From Zonotrichia leucophrys gambelii (Eukaryota > Chordata > Aves > Passeriformes > Passerellidae), in the NCBI RefSeq assembly GCF_028769735.1, contig NC_088173.1:18664038-18728037 (forward strand): a DNA stretch of 64,000 bases. Direction: 5' to 3'. Shown one piece after another: positions 1 to 12,368 of the stretch (the stretch's first letter is position 1; the number at the start of each line of letters is the position of its first letter). The translations under genes were made by a program, and so were the position numbers. The notes under the pieces are model-generated. The model saw nothing but the letters and a program-made list of their open reading frames with translations, was not told where the DNA came from and searched no databases.

Positions 1-1176
1 TCTGAGAACATCACAGGTAAAAAGGAAATAATTGCTCATGTGATATATTGTATTTAAATCCACTTTAAATATTTCCCAGCTCTTGTAAATAATCAATATA
101 TATATTTGTATATGTATATTTCTTTAAAAGCTAGCAAATAACAATTTTCCAACTGTGAAAACTACTATGCACATTATATCCTGGGAAAAAAATTAAAGAT
201 GTACCATATTTTGTGCATTCATTTTATGTTAGCCAATTACTTTCAAATTTTTTAGTTAAAATTTCTCTAAATTAAATAATTTCACAAATTTTGGATCTCT
301 TCAATCGGATAATGTCTGTTGCTAACTCATGTCATTGGATGTTTAATATGCAATAACCACTCATTATCTCAGCAATAATTCAGAGGATTGAAAAGCTAAA
401 GTATTTCCTTAGAAGTATGGAAATTAAGGAAGAAAAGAATAGCATCTAAGAGTAAGGTCAACAAAAATCATAAGAAATTTAGGAAAGGCTTGCTAGAGGA
501 AGAGATGAAAAACCCAAATGCAGGATGGTTTTGCCTCAAGCGGACTCCTTGGCAGGTATGTAATGCATGCAGGAAATGAGGAGTCTGACAAAACCAGCAC
601 TGTCCTGAAAGCAGCAGAGGGTGTCAAAGTATAATTCCAGTACACATGGCCTTCAGAAGGGGATGCATGATTCTTTGAGCATCCAGTTGAGTACCTTCTG
701 TCACAGCTGAATGATAACTTGATATCATTCTTTGAACAAAGGCACTGTAATGAAAATTTCCATTAAATCTCCACAGTAGCTAACTTCCCACTAAGACTTT
801 TTAACTGATATTGATATTTCAAAGTTTTTTGACAGGGTTTATAACTACCTGAAGCAAACACCTGCAGTGTAATCTCATAGTTTACATTATAGGCAGCACT
901 TAATTATCTGAAACACATCAGGGAAGGAATTTAGATACTGCATAAAATATTAATTAATTATTTCTTCTCACACCAAGCACAATTTACCAGAAAAGTCTTT
1001 CCGTTCCTCTGTCCCAAGTCCTGGGAGTTTGTACATTTTACTTTGCACATGAAGGAGTCATATGACGATAGGACTTGTAATATGACAGAGGAACATTTTG
1101 TCTCAAAAAGAACACAGAAAAGGTAACAATGACAATAGACACACTCACATAAACCCCTGTCAAATGTGTATTTTTA
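1..1176. other. Unique AT-rich non-coding DNA
   Basis: No reading frame of note, no RNA gene and no repeat that I recognise. An alternating AT stretch lies at about 95-120. The stretch ends where the minus-strand LTR begins. Confidence 0.6.
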
Positions 1177-1517
1177 AGTAGTGGGTTGATCCTGGCTGGA
1201 CACCAAACACCCACCAAAACCTCTCAGTCACTTGCCTCTGCAACTAGACAGGGAAGAGAAAGTATAACAGAGGGTTCATGACTTGAGAGAACAGGGAGTT
1301 CATTGCCCAAATACTTTCACAGGCAGAACAGACTCAAACTGGGAATATTCATGGAACTTATTACTAACAAAATGAGAGCAGGATAATGAAAAAGTAAAAT
1401 ATATCTTAAAAACACCTTCCCCTCAATCTTCCCTCTGTCCTGGGCTCCACGTCCTTCTTCCTGGCAGAGCAAGGAGACAGGGAATGGAGGTTGTCAGTTC
1501 ATTCCACATAGGTTCCC

Positions 1518-1960
1518 CTTCTCCAGTGTGGGGTGCCTCCTACAGGAGACAGTTCTCCAAGAATTTGTCCCATGTGAGTTCATCCCTTGGGCAACAGCTC
1601 TTCACAAACTGTTCCAGTGTGGGTCACTCTTCCACAGGGTGCACTCCTTCAGGCACAACATGCTCTCAGGTGGGTTCCCCACAGGGTCACAAATCCTACC
1701 AGGAAACCTGCTTCAGCATGGGCTCCTCTCTCCATGGGTCTGCAGGTCCCTACCAGGAGCCTGCTCCAGCACAGGCCTCCCAGGATCACAGCCTTGTCTC
1801 AGGCATCCATCTGCTCTGGCATAGGGCTCCTCCATGTGCTGCAGGTGGATATCTGGGTCCCTGTGTCCTTCCACGGGCTGCAGAGGCACAGCTGCTTCAC
1901 CATAGTCCTCACCACAGGCTGCAGAGGAATCTCAGTTCTGGTGCCTGGAGCACCTCCTGC
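1518..1960 (-). repeat. Degenerate minisatellite inside the LTR
   Basis: The motif 'ctccagtgtgg', 'ttccagtgtgg', 'cttcagcatgg', 'ctccagcacagg', 'ctctggcatagg' returns at irregular spacings of roughly 40-60 bases, each followed by a 'ccacaggg...tgcag' half. This is GC-rich against the AT-rich surroundings. The absence of frequent stops in these units explains the three overlapping plus-strand frames and one minus-strand frame here. Confidence 0.65.
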
Positions 1961-2211
1961 CCCTTCTTCTGCACTGACCTTGGTGTCTACACAGTTGCTC
2001 CTCTCAGATATTTCCACCTCACTCATCTTTGGCCACAATTATACCTGTGCAATAACTTTTTTTGGTTTTTATCCTTATTAAATACGCTATCACAGAGGGG
2101 TTTTCATAGTTGCTAATTGGCCCAGCCTTGACCAGCGGCACATCAGTCCTGGAGCTGGCTGGCACTGGCTCTGTTGGATATGGAGGAAGTTTCTAGCAGC
2201 TTCTCACAGGA

Positions 2212-2424
2212 ACTGCTGCTTGGAATCAAGGGACAAAAGCTTTCCAAACAATATTAAGAATGATAAGATAAAAAGAATTTTAATTTAAAGCTTTCCAGTG
2301 TGCACAAATATGGCTATATGTACACGTAGCTAGAATGTGAGAGAGGATAGCTATGCAACTATATATTAAAATCTACAAAGCTACAAATCTGAAAAAGACT
2401 AAAAATCTTTAGGCATCAAAAACC
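2212..2424. other. AT-rich insertion within the family A LTR
   Basis: In the copy at 45581-45761 the LTR sequence 'cttcccacagaagccacccctgtagcc' is continuous, but here about 213 AT-rich bases separate 'cttctcacagga' from 'cgcttctgtaacc'. The inserted stretch carries two copies of AAAGCTTTCCA at 2236-2246 and 2287-2297, 51 bases apart. I do not recognise its source. It could be an inserted short element or unrelated filler. Confidence 0.5.
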
Positions 2425-2665
2425 GCTTCTGTAACCGTCCTGCTACCAAAACTTGGCTGTGTAACCCCAATACTATTTCCTTCAGCATTTATTACATTTG
2501 ATAGTTATGTGATTAATACTGTACGTTATATGGTTACTGATCAATAGGATTACTTGGCTCTCTCAAGTAAGATCACTAAAGTGTGAAAAAAAAAAAGGCT
2601 GGAAACATTCACCCTGCTTTAACCCCTCTGGGCACTATCCAAATTCATACTGTTTAAATGATATT

Positions 2666-3356
2666 ATAGAATGGTTTGTCTTGGAAGTGACCTTCAAATC
2701 ACCAATTTCCAACCCCTCTGCCATGGGCAAGGACACCTTCCACTACACCAGGCTGTTCAGAGCCCCATCCAGCCTGGCCTTAAACACTTTCAGGGATGAG
2801 GTAACCACAGTTTCTCTCAAAAACCTGTTCCAGTGCCTCATCATCCTCAAAGAATTTCTTTATATCTAATCTAAAACTACTGTCTTTCAGTTTGAAGCCA
2901 TTGCCCCTTGGTCTGTCACTACATGCTCCTGTAATTAGTCCCTCTATTAGGCTCCTTTCAGTGGAGGCACTGGAAGGCTGCAACTGGGTCATCCCACAGC
3001 CTTCTCTTTTCCAGGTTGAACAATGCCAATTCAAATGTCTCAGCCTTTCCCCATGGCAGGTGTGCTCCAGCTCTTTGATCATCTTGGTGGCCTCCTCTGT
3101 ACTTGCTCCAACGAGTCCTGCCTGTGCTGGGGCCCAGAGCTAGATGCACTTTTCCTGGTGGGGTCTCACCAGAGTGGAGCAGAGGGGCAGAACCTCTCCC
3201 CTTGCCCTGCTGGCCATGCTGCTTTGGATGCAGCCAAGGATACAATTATGTTTCTGGAATACAAGTGCATGCTGCCAGCTCATGTCCAGCCTTTCATCCA
3301 CCCAAATCCTTCTCATCATGGCTATCATGGATTTTCTTCATCTGTATCAAGACCTC
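2666..3356 (-). mobile_element. CR1 non-LTR retrotransposon, 5'-truncated
   Basis: The plus strand shows the reverse complement of the CR1 3' region. At 2667 it reads 'atagaatggtttg', followed by the 'cttccactacaccaggctg' and 'tccagcctggcctta' blocks of the 3' UTR. Next come 'ttccagtgcctcatc', 'ctggaaggctgcaa' and 'gggtctcaccagagtgg'. It ends near 'catgtccagcctttcatccaccc', which encodes the C-terminal part of the reverse transcriptase ORF2 on the minus strand. The 3' end lies at the left. Truncation at the 5' end is normal for LINE insertions. Scattered stops and frameshifts leave no intact frame; the 138-codon plus-strand and 100-codon minus-strand frames here are remnants or shadows. Confidence 0.85.
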
Positions 3357-6204
3357 TCAGTTGCCAATGTGAAAATGTCCATGAGTATCACAGATTTCTC
3401 TGCACAACATACAGTTGGCAGAGAAATCAAAATTCCTGATGTCAAAAAGTCCTGAATAGAGCTTTATCAATCCACATTATTACTCATATTTAAAAATACA
3501 CAGAAGCAGCTGTTTGATCAGTTCTCTATCTTGAGCCAATGACTCAATTTGTGAGTAATCAGTAGTACAAATGAATGGCACTTCATGAGACTAAAAGAAT
3601 CACAGGAAAAAATAGGGAATGTAAAGAGAAAACTGCAAATAATGAACTTGGGACCAAAGGAAAAGTGTTGTTTAAAGAGAAAGAGCTTCTCAGAGTGCTA
3701 ACTTGCTGTATACAAATACCTAAGTTAAAGAAATTTTTTAAGACATAGCACAAGATTTGTAATGAATTGTTGAGAATGAATGCTTCTGCAAATCTCCAAG
3801 AAAAAAAGAAATTCTAGAAAAGCCAGTGAGCCTGAAGATCTGTGGGGCTATTGGACATTTCTGGCACATTTCCTGGTGTATTTGTATCATGGCCAGAGTT
3901 TGTTCCCTGGTGCCTGCAGAGTGAACCTTATCTCCCTGCTCTCTCCATGGTTTCCTAATCCTCTCGTCTCATCCACAAGCTGGAACAGAAGGCATAGAGC
4001 AGTAGATAATGCTATTATGAACGTTTTAAGCTGCCACTTGTTTTTCCCAGTGGGTATCCCCAAAAATCTGCCCTCCTTTCCTCTACACATTTCCATTTTA
4101 TAGCCTCACCAAATACTGCCAGGTATTTGGGGATGCTTATGTCTTTGCTGTCCCTGGAGCATACAGTGAACACATGAACAGTTTATAAACTATTTTGATA
4201 AATATTTAGAAATATTATTAATTGGACAGATTATATCACCACAAAGGGTTTAGAAAAAGAGCTAGGAGTTGACAGGACAGGTGTAGAAGTAACAATTTTC
4301 TAAGAACACAGAGAAATTGGGAAGGTGAATAGATAGGATCTTTGAAACAAGCAGGGAAGGAGGACAAAGAAAGAGAGCTCAGCTGTAGTTCAAGTAGTTG
4401 CAGGGTCAGGTATATTCTTATGAGCCTTTCTACATAAATAGTCCAAATAATCCTGAATAACATGCAGAGTCATCAGTTTCAAGAAAGATCTTAAATAATT
4501 ATTGAGGGCTTTCTTCACAGAAAGCCAAAAAATACAATGTAAGGGAAATGGAGCTGACATTTAGCACTGACATATTTAGTTGGTTCTACATGAATCATTT
4601 TTTTAAAAACCTGTTATGCACATGAATGCATCTTTATATTTTTGAATAATGTTTCCTTTAAATAATTACCATTTATTTTATGAATTTTCCCATTCATTTC
4701 TTCTCTCCTTTTTTTATATTAAGTCAGGTGTTTATAGATTAGCTGATTTTTTTCACTAAGTGTACTGCTCCCTCCCTGTCTGTAAAGTGAGATGAGAGCT
4801 TGATGTTTATGTGGTTAAACACGATTTGTGCTTCCTGCCTTTGAGGCACAGCCATAGATCGTGCTGTGTTATTTATCTTGCTTACTCTAGCTTTTTGTGA
4901 TGAATTATTAAAATATGCCTGGAAGCATGGAGCCATTTGGAAGAAGGGTCTTACTGGAGAGTGGAACAGATAAAAGCACTGAGATAAAACAAGCAACCCT
5001 GTCACCAGCAGACGCAAGCAATATTGCAGAGAAGAAAGAGACCATTTTATCGGTCAAATTCTGCTTACAGCCACACTAGGGAAACCTCATCTAGTTCAGT
5101 GAATACAGCTGGCTGCTTGAATTCATCAACTGCTTAGAAAACAGTACAGTGACTATCCAAAGGCAAAACTGCCACATGAAGCATGGAAATGTAGTTTACA
5201 TTGTTAGCATACCTGCAGCAAGACTGCAAGATACTGTAACAAGAGACCAGTCCAGGGAAAAAAACTCTTTCTGTCTCTGAAGTCTTCATACAGTTTCTTT
5301 TTCATCTCAAGGGAGGTAAAACACTACAGGATTTTTTTCCCAGGAGAAGCACTTGAATGGTCCTGTTATTGTGTTGGGTGAAATTATGCCTGGCTTTTGA
5401 AATAATCACAAAAGAATTTCTTTGTCAAATTTTGATACCTCTAAGTTTGCAATTCTTCTTTATTTTATTTCACTAACTATAACTAATTTTGAAAAACTTA
5501 AAACAATACATTAAACTTGCAAGCAATATGTCTCAGATATTTAGACACATCTCAGGCAAAAAAGCTCAATTATTTTTAAGAAAAACAAAAAATAAGCAAG
5601 TTTTAATGCCCTATTAAACTCTTAGAGCCAATTCACACAGAAACCCTAAAGCCTGCAGCAGAACATGAAACTTGAAAGAGGATTGACAAGAGATAAGGAT
5701 CTGCCTTTTCCATATTTCCTTAAGATCTTCCTCTCTTATACAGCTATTAAAATGAAGTTTGCATATGCTGAAGCAACATAGGTCAGAATTTAGCAGTGAA
5801 TTTTGCAGAGATTTGCCTTCTCTGACTGTGTTCCTGTGCTGTGCAGGACATGCACAACCATCACATTCAGCACATTCATGGTACTCCAAGAGGAAGTTAG
5901 AGGAAGTTACTGTGCTCTCCTAAGGGAAGGGAGATACTTTTTGTCCCCCAGGTTCTTCAAGTCACTTCTGGACTCCAGTTGCCAGGAGATAACTTGATGC
6001 CTATCCATAATTAAACATGCCTGGAGAGAAAGAACAGAGGCAGAGGCTAGAGCATGAACAAGCAAAGACAACCACACATCATCAGTCTGGGACAAGCTAG
6101 TGAGAGTCAAGAAGTAGAAGACAGCTTGGGAAAAATAAGATAAAGGAAGAAAATAGAATGAACAAAATTAGGGGGAAGAACTGAGGAAGTTATTTGGAGT
6201 CCCT

Positions 6205-6218
6205 CCCCCCCCCCCCCC
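6205..6218. repeat. Poly-C homopolymer (14 C)
   Basis: An uninterrupted run of 14 C, preceded by CCCT and followed at once by AG. It is the only long C run in an AT-rich region. On the minus strand it is 14 consecutive G. Confidence 0.9.
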
Positions 6219-8805
6219 AGTTATATCTGACCATTACTATATGTTACAAGAAAATGAGCTCTGAATAGGTCTGAGGAGGACATGGGTATTTTTCCTGATT
6301 GAGCAATCAGGTGAGTTGGACAGGAAGATATCACTGTCAAGCTACAAGAAGATTTTCCATGAAGTTGAAATTGGAGTCCATTTACAGTTCAGATCCCCTT
6401 GGGATTAGGCAGTAGCTCAGCAGGGTTTCCAGGACTACAGTTTTGGATTTAACGCTTTAAGTGCTGTTAAAATTGCCATTTCAATATCTGCAAACTTCAG
6501 CATAGCCCAACAAACCTTTTCCATTCAACTCCTCCACAGATCTGATAAAATTAAGAAAACCATGAAATTCTGAGTGTGAGTCAGAGTATATCATGTAGAA
6601 ATGCAGGAAGAATAATAACAGGACAGAATTGTCTCAAGAGAAGAGTTTAGAAAGCCTTCAAAGCCCAACAATGCCATTAAAAAAATAGCTCCTTTTTAAT
6701 AACTGAATGTGAATATGAAAACAATTTCTGGTGGTAGCATCTTTAAACTCATGTGAAGTGCACCTTGATGTGCTGTAACACATGCAGCATGTTCCACTGA
6801 TTTCCAGTTTAGTGAATCATACATATTTCTCTGCTGTCAAAGGTAATAGGAAAACTGGACAACTAATTCTATACAAACAGTGTTAAGGTCTTACTACATA
6901 ACCTTACATACTACAGATTTTAGGTACAATGAGGTAATTAGGATAACCCACATTAGGATATTAATCACCTTGTGAATTCCTAAAAGTTTTCTAAGTGTCT
7001 CTTTATAAAACCAGCTTATGAGGAGTGCAGCTGGAGCTTGTTTGGAATGCAAAAATAACGAGAAAATGACAGGTAAATGAAACACATGCAGGTGTTAAAC
7101 AAAGAGATAATAACACCTTGGTCACAGTGTGGCTTTCAGAATCTATGTGGGAACTCAGATGTGCTCTTGTTACACTAATATGCTCTAAGTGAAATGCCCT
7201 GGAACCCAATGAATGCATTGCAAATTTTTCAGTAAATTAGAGCCAAGTCAGTTAGCACAGACATTTAGTTTAATTAACTAAATTCTACCATTTGTAAATA
7301 CAGACAAGAAACCCAGGCATAATTTCTCTATGAGTTTTAGAGAAATAATGAATAATGAAATATGAAATAATGAAAGCTAAGCAATTAAATTCCCAGTTTA
7401 ATATGTTGCATGCAAATCTTTAAGTGTATACAGATACGTAAGTAATGCTGCTTCTACACAGCTAAGCTTCAAACATTTAAATACTCCTTGCTAGGATGTG
7501 TTTGCTGCCATTTTTATATTCCTCAAAAACTTGCCTTAAATTTCAGTCTAAAACCTATCAACATTCTAAAGAGTTTGCAAACAGATCATATCTCAGAACA
7601 AGTATTAGTAATAGTGCCCAACACCCTGAACACACTGCAGTGTTTTTAGCAACAGCTTTGTTCAGTAAGCTTATGTAAAGTTGTGCAAATGTAGAACTTC
7701 ATCATTTTGATGATGGAGCTCTGAGGGGTTACCTTTACTCAGCTGAAAAATCATCAATAAGATGAAGAACTCTGTCTGTCAGCAGAATAGCTATTTATTC
7801 AAAAAAGCTGCACCCATTCTTGACTTATTCAAGTTTGATACTGCTCTTTTTCCTGAATGAAATAGAGACAGGAGAAATGGGGTGAAGCAGAAGAAATGGG
7901 GTGCAGATAAGAGGAGCAGGGAGGAAAAAAAGGATCCATGTGGATTGGACAGAAAATTTAACATAGACTTTGCCAATAGGCATTCTCTCCAAGAAGGACA
8001 ACCTGAGATACCAGAAATTATGCATATATGCAGGATCTCATGAGGACATCAGGCCAGGGTTCCCAGCTGATAAGAGAAACTATTACAATTTTGTCTCAAA
8101 TATTCAGTTTAAACTTGGAGTTTTTTCGTTTCACAATGGCATTCTTACAGATATTTGTATCTATGTTGTCTATGCTGGGAAATGTAAATGGTCATTTTTG
8201 TTGCATTTTTCCTTAGCTCAAACCCTACAGATACTTTCAAGATGATGATTTTCCTCTTCCAAGCATATTGAGAGACTAAAAATAGCATTCCTAGAGCCCA
8301 GTGTCACAGCTTTCTGATGTAAAGGTCCAGCATATCAAAGAAGCCCAAGATTTTATTTTTATAGAAAGTCTATTGGATTATATATTTTATCAAAGAGAAC
8401 GGGAAAAAAGTGGGGTCAGTCACTGTCACAAAAGTTTTCTGACATACAGTTAAATGTTTGAACTCTGAAGGTTCAAATAAAGTTTTATAAAATTTTCTGT
8501 TTAAAACAAACCTTTTCTGAGTATTTTATGTGTTTATATTTACTGAGAGATAACCTAGAGATCTTGATTTATATTGTGTTTTTCAAGGTAAGGAGAGATT
8601 TCAACTTTTCAGCATTTTTTTCCTACCCTGTATTGTGACAGGCAAAAGTTCATTGAAACAAGCAACATTCAATTCAGCCAGTTTGTGCAAAAGATTGGTT
8701 TGATGGCACATACAAGACTGAGTGAATAATTTGTTGCTTGTATTTTTCTCTTAAAAATTACAAGAATAGAGCAAAGCTGTAAAGTCTCTCTTGCCTGCCA
8801 TTAAA

Positions 8806-8822
8806 TTTTTTTTTTTTTTTTT
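8806..8822. repeat. Poly-T homopolymer (17 T)
   Basis: Uninterrupted run of 17 T. No recognisable element body lies on either side, so I do not call it a retroposon tail. Confidence 0.9.
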
Positions 8823-9618
8823 GAAAGAACAAGTTATCTCATCACTATCTATATACTTCTATATAACTTGGAAACAAGTTACAGAGAAAATAATTCTTTT
8901 GAATTTATAAATGCATAATTTTATATATTATCAGCCACTCTTTTACACTCTATTATTTGTAAAAAAGGTGCACTTGGAAGAGTGTTTGGGATTGAGTTTT
9001 TGTCTTCTGCATTATTTAAGATAAAATCCAAATAATGGATATTTTCATCCCCTAAGAAGATACTGACTTTGCTGGAAGCAGAAATCTTTATTCTGGAAAC
9101 CCATAATCATTGCTTTAGTATTATTCCCTCTGGATGTTTTTTCCTCTCAGTATACTTGCAGTTAGAGTTTTAAGACAAAATAATACAAAAAAAAGAGCCA
9201 CCAGACATTGTTTTTCCTTCTTTTCATTCAAAGGATAGATTGCATCTAAAAAAATATCTTCACATTTCTAAGTTGCATGTGTATGTCTGTATTTTCATTT
9301 TCTAATTTGAAAAAATAGCCATAACTCTACTGACTACAGAGAACATGAGAACAGTTTGGGCATATATTCTCAGACCTATTTGGGATATATATTTCACAGA
9401 AAGGGTGTGACCTTTTCAAAAGGAAATAAAAAAGTAATAAGCTGTTTGAACCAAACAATTTAATGAAAGCCCATTAAAGAACATAGCTGTCCTACAAACC
9501 AGCAAGTTTTAGTTACTATACAAGTTGTGTGTAATTATGTTTCTTACAGAAAACTGTATCAGAAATATAGGATTTCCTCTGCAAGTAATTGAATTGTTTT
9601 ATATAGGAAACAGTTTTC

Positions 9619-9637
9619 TTTTTTTTTTTTTTTTTTT
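9619..9637. repeat. Poly-T homopolymer (19 T)
   Basis: Uninterrupted run of 19 T preceded by TTTTC. No adjoining retroposon body is recognisable on either strand. Confidence 0.9.
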
Positions 9638-11877
9638 AATGAGGAGTAGCATTTGGTTTTATGAAGTCTTCATTTGATGGCTTCTGCAACCTCACTGGAA
9701 TGTTATGGTTTCTACCAAAGCAGAACGAGGATTGGTGGCATTTCCATTGTCTTTTACAAGAAACTAATCAACTTTCAAAGAAAATGCAGGCCTCACTAAC
9801 TCATGTCCTGACAGGACCTCTGTTAACTTTGTGCTGGAGTTTTTCTTAGCCCTGATGGGATATTTCTTTGCTGAGTTTGCTAATGCAGCAGCAGTCAACA
9901 GTTAAATGTTATTAAAAACTCCATTGATGTAAATAGATACAGGCTCAGAGTAAGGACTTGACCAAAAGGAAGGGTCTCCAGCCTACCTACCCTCACCAAA
10001 ACAAACACTTTCTCCTGTATTCAATTCCAGCTGCATTAATCTTCTCCAGAGCCCAGATAAGGGTTCCGTGTTTCGATGCTCCTAACCAGTTATGCTACCA
10101 TTCCTCCAAAGATGCAGTTCACGAGACTATTTTTCATTCAGTTTTATATTCACTGATAAGCAATCAGCTTCAAAAATAGGGGGATTGAACATGAGCCTTT
10201 TCAAAGAAATAGACAGACTAAAATATCTTTGCTTTAGTCTCCAACGTATGCAGCAGAGTATGTTATACTTAAGTTTGTATTGAAATCCATCATCCTTGCT
10301 CAAACTGCTAATTTTTATTGGACAAGAACAGGAAAAAGCAATCTGACAGTTGGCTGAGCAAAAACCTTGTATTCCTTGGAATGACAGGACCAAATATTAT
10401 GTGGTATTTGAATATTTGTTACTGTTAGGGTTGCAATACAGGTGTTCAACATTCTAAATAAATTCTCTACCTACTGATAGCACTCAATACTCATTTCCTT
10501 GAGTAAAGAAATCTTAATAAGCATCTAAAAATGTTTTGCCAGGAAAATATGGAAAAAACTTTCTATGTGCAAATACATACATATATGCAAATTTCTCCAA
10601 ACAAGTAGCTGATCAAAAGAGTGGGGCCAAGCTTCATACAGTGGCACTTAAAACTTTTTACTAAATAAATCCTTGTCCAGTGGAGATTTTTGACTGAAGA
10701 TTCACTGGTGCTAAGCCATGTGCTGAAGTTTACAACCATATAAATGGTCTGCATTCATTTCAGTAAGGAACCCTTGTTCCTCACAGGAAACTGTCCAAAG
10801 AAGACAAAGAGCAAGAGGCACATCATATCTGTAACATAAGGCTCAGCTTCCAAACACTTTCATATGCTGGCTGTCAGCTTGTAACTCCTGCCTTGCTCTG
10901 CTTAAAAAAAGACATGGTCAGACAACTGCTGACATGGCACATTAAAAGGAATAAAAGTAAAATACACCACTACCAAAAAAGTCCTCACAGTATTTTGGAT
11001 GCTTTTCTGAGGGCACTGTCCAGTATCTAGCCCAACCTGTATGAAAAGATTCAAATGGCCTGTGGAAACTGAACTAAATAATTTTCAAAACAATTCAATA
11101 AAGTTGTAAATGAAATCTACATCTCAAAGCAGAACGATGTGTGGTTCAGATTTCCAACTTTTAATGCAATTCATCCATCAAAGCTTAAGAAATGGTTTTC
11201 CTGCTTGATCACAGCAGAAATTCTTTGTTTCTTTTTCATTACTGCTGGGATTTTTTTCCCATTCCATTAAGAAAGCTTAATTCCAGCTTGGGCCATTTGA
11301 TTTTTTTCTTAGTATCTTTAAACCTCTGTTGTAATGGAATCAACAGAAGCACTATCTAATCATATTGTTCTGCTATTTATGAAGGTTTATAAATCTCTCT
11401 GCAAGTAAATTAGTGTCATATCAAACTGCTGAGCCTGAATTTTGCTGGCAGAGACAGATATAGGGCATTTTTTTTAGCAGGGAACAGCAAATCCTGTTTT
11501 AAAAATAATTCTTCTCTCTTCCCTCCTAATCCAGTGTATTCAGGAGTAGGACTCTTATGTGGGTCAGCTACTACAAAGATGAATTCCTTAAGCTGCTGTT
11601 TCACAGAGTATGTGTCAACTATTCATTTTAACATATTCATTACTGCTCATTTAAAAACCAAAACATTTAAACTCTTGCTAATATAATTATATTAAATCTT
11701 ACTGCATTTCACACACACAAAAACTCCCCAAAACTCTCCAGTTACTTTCAACAGAAATCAGCTTCACTGAAAGAACATTTAATGATACCATAAAAACAGC
11801 AAATCAAAACCTCTCCTTACACAGTGAAGCCCATCAAGGAATGTGGAACCCCAGATAAAAAGACAAATTTACAGAAG

Positions 11878-12368
11878 TGCTCACTGAGCCACTTTCCATC
11901 CTTTACCAGCAGTGCTGGCTGATTGGAGAGATCCAAGTAAAACAAAACTACACAAATGTGGTACTCATCTACAAGAAATGTTGGAAGAAGAAGGAGAGAA
12001 AGCATAATCCTGTCATCTGACCTCAGTGCAGGGGAAGCAGATCGTCCTGATGCCACCTCTCAGTATGCCCAGGATAACCAGGAGCTCAGGCCCCGACAGG
12101 AGGGGTTTATGGAAGCAGGGGTCCTGCTTGATCAACCTGATCTTTCTCTGACAAGGTCACCCTCTTAGTGGATGAGCAAAGGTTGTGGATGTTGTCTACC
12201 TGGGCTTTGGGAAAACCTTTGATGCTGTTTCCCACAGCATTCTCCTGGAAGCAGTTGAGTCACCATCTGGTTTAGTGGTGAACTTGGCAGTGCCAGGTTA
12301 ATGGTGGGAATCAATGGTCCTTAAGGTCTTTTCCAATCTAAATAATCCTATGACCTAGCATTCTATAA
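11878..12368 (+). mobile_element. CR1 non-LTR retrotransposon with reverse-transcriptase remnant and internal deletions
   Basis: The sequence follows CR1 ORF2 from 'gagccactttccatcctttaccagcag' through 'gtactcatctacaagaaa', 'gataaccaggagctcaggccc' and 'gtcctgcttgatcaacctgatc'. At 12185-12250 one frame reads VDVVYLGFGKTFDAVSHSIL, which is reverse-transcriptase motif A of the CR1 family (usual form YLDFSKAFD). The catalytic aspartate is replaced by glycine at 12203-12205. Soon after this the sequence jumps, at about 12250 and again at about 12267, to the 3' UTR ('tttagtggtgaacttggcagtg', 'aaggtcttttccaatcta') and ends near 'atcctatga'. Most of the ORF2 C-terminus is therefore missing. Frameshifts disrupt the rest. 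Dead element. Confidence 0.85.

Larger units (their letters stand above)
1177..2474 (-). mobile_element. Solo LTR of an avian endogenous retrovirus (family A), decayed and interrupted
   Basis: Read on the minus strand, the element begins at about 2474 with TGTATTGGGGTTACACAG and runs to about 1177, where the plus strand reads GTGGGTTGATCCTGGCTGG. Both ends match an LTR family I know from bird genomes (probably ERVL-like; not checked against a library). The same start, TGTATTGGGTTTGC, recurs at 45151. Between about 1518 and 1960 it contains degenerate tandem units built around a 'ctccagtgtgggtcc...cacggg(c/g)tgcag' theme. A segment at about 2212-2424 has no counterpart in the copy at 45581-45761 and looks inserted. 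No retroviral gene frame flanks it, so it is a solo LTR. The 210-codon plus-strand frame through 1484-2116 is an antisense artefact of the repeat units. Clear target-site duplications were not found. Confidence 0.75.
3357..11877. other. Unique AT-rich non-coding DNA
   Basis: About 8.5 kb with no recognisable gene. The longest frames, 107 codons at 3780-4103 and 92 codons at 4739-5017, resemble no protein family I know and have no supporting context. Landmarks are a poly-C run at 6205-6218 and poly-T runs at 8806-8822 and 9619-9637. Confidence 0.55.

Noticed and set aside
1484..2116. 210-codon plus-strand frame and two overlapping shorter frames
   Set aside because: They run antisense through the GC-rich tandem units of a minus-strand LTR; low stop density there comes from the repeat, and the translation matches no protein family.
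3023..3455. Overlapping plus-strand frames of 89-138 codons
   Set aside because: Antisense to the ORF2 end of the minus-strand CR1 at 2666-3356.
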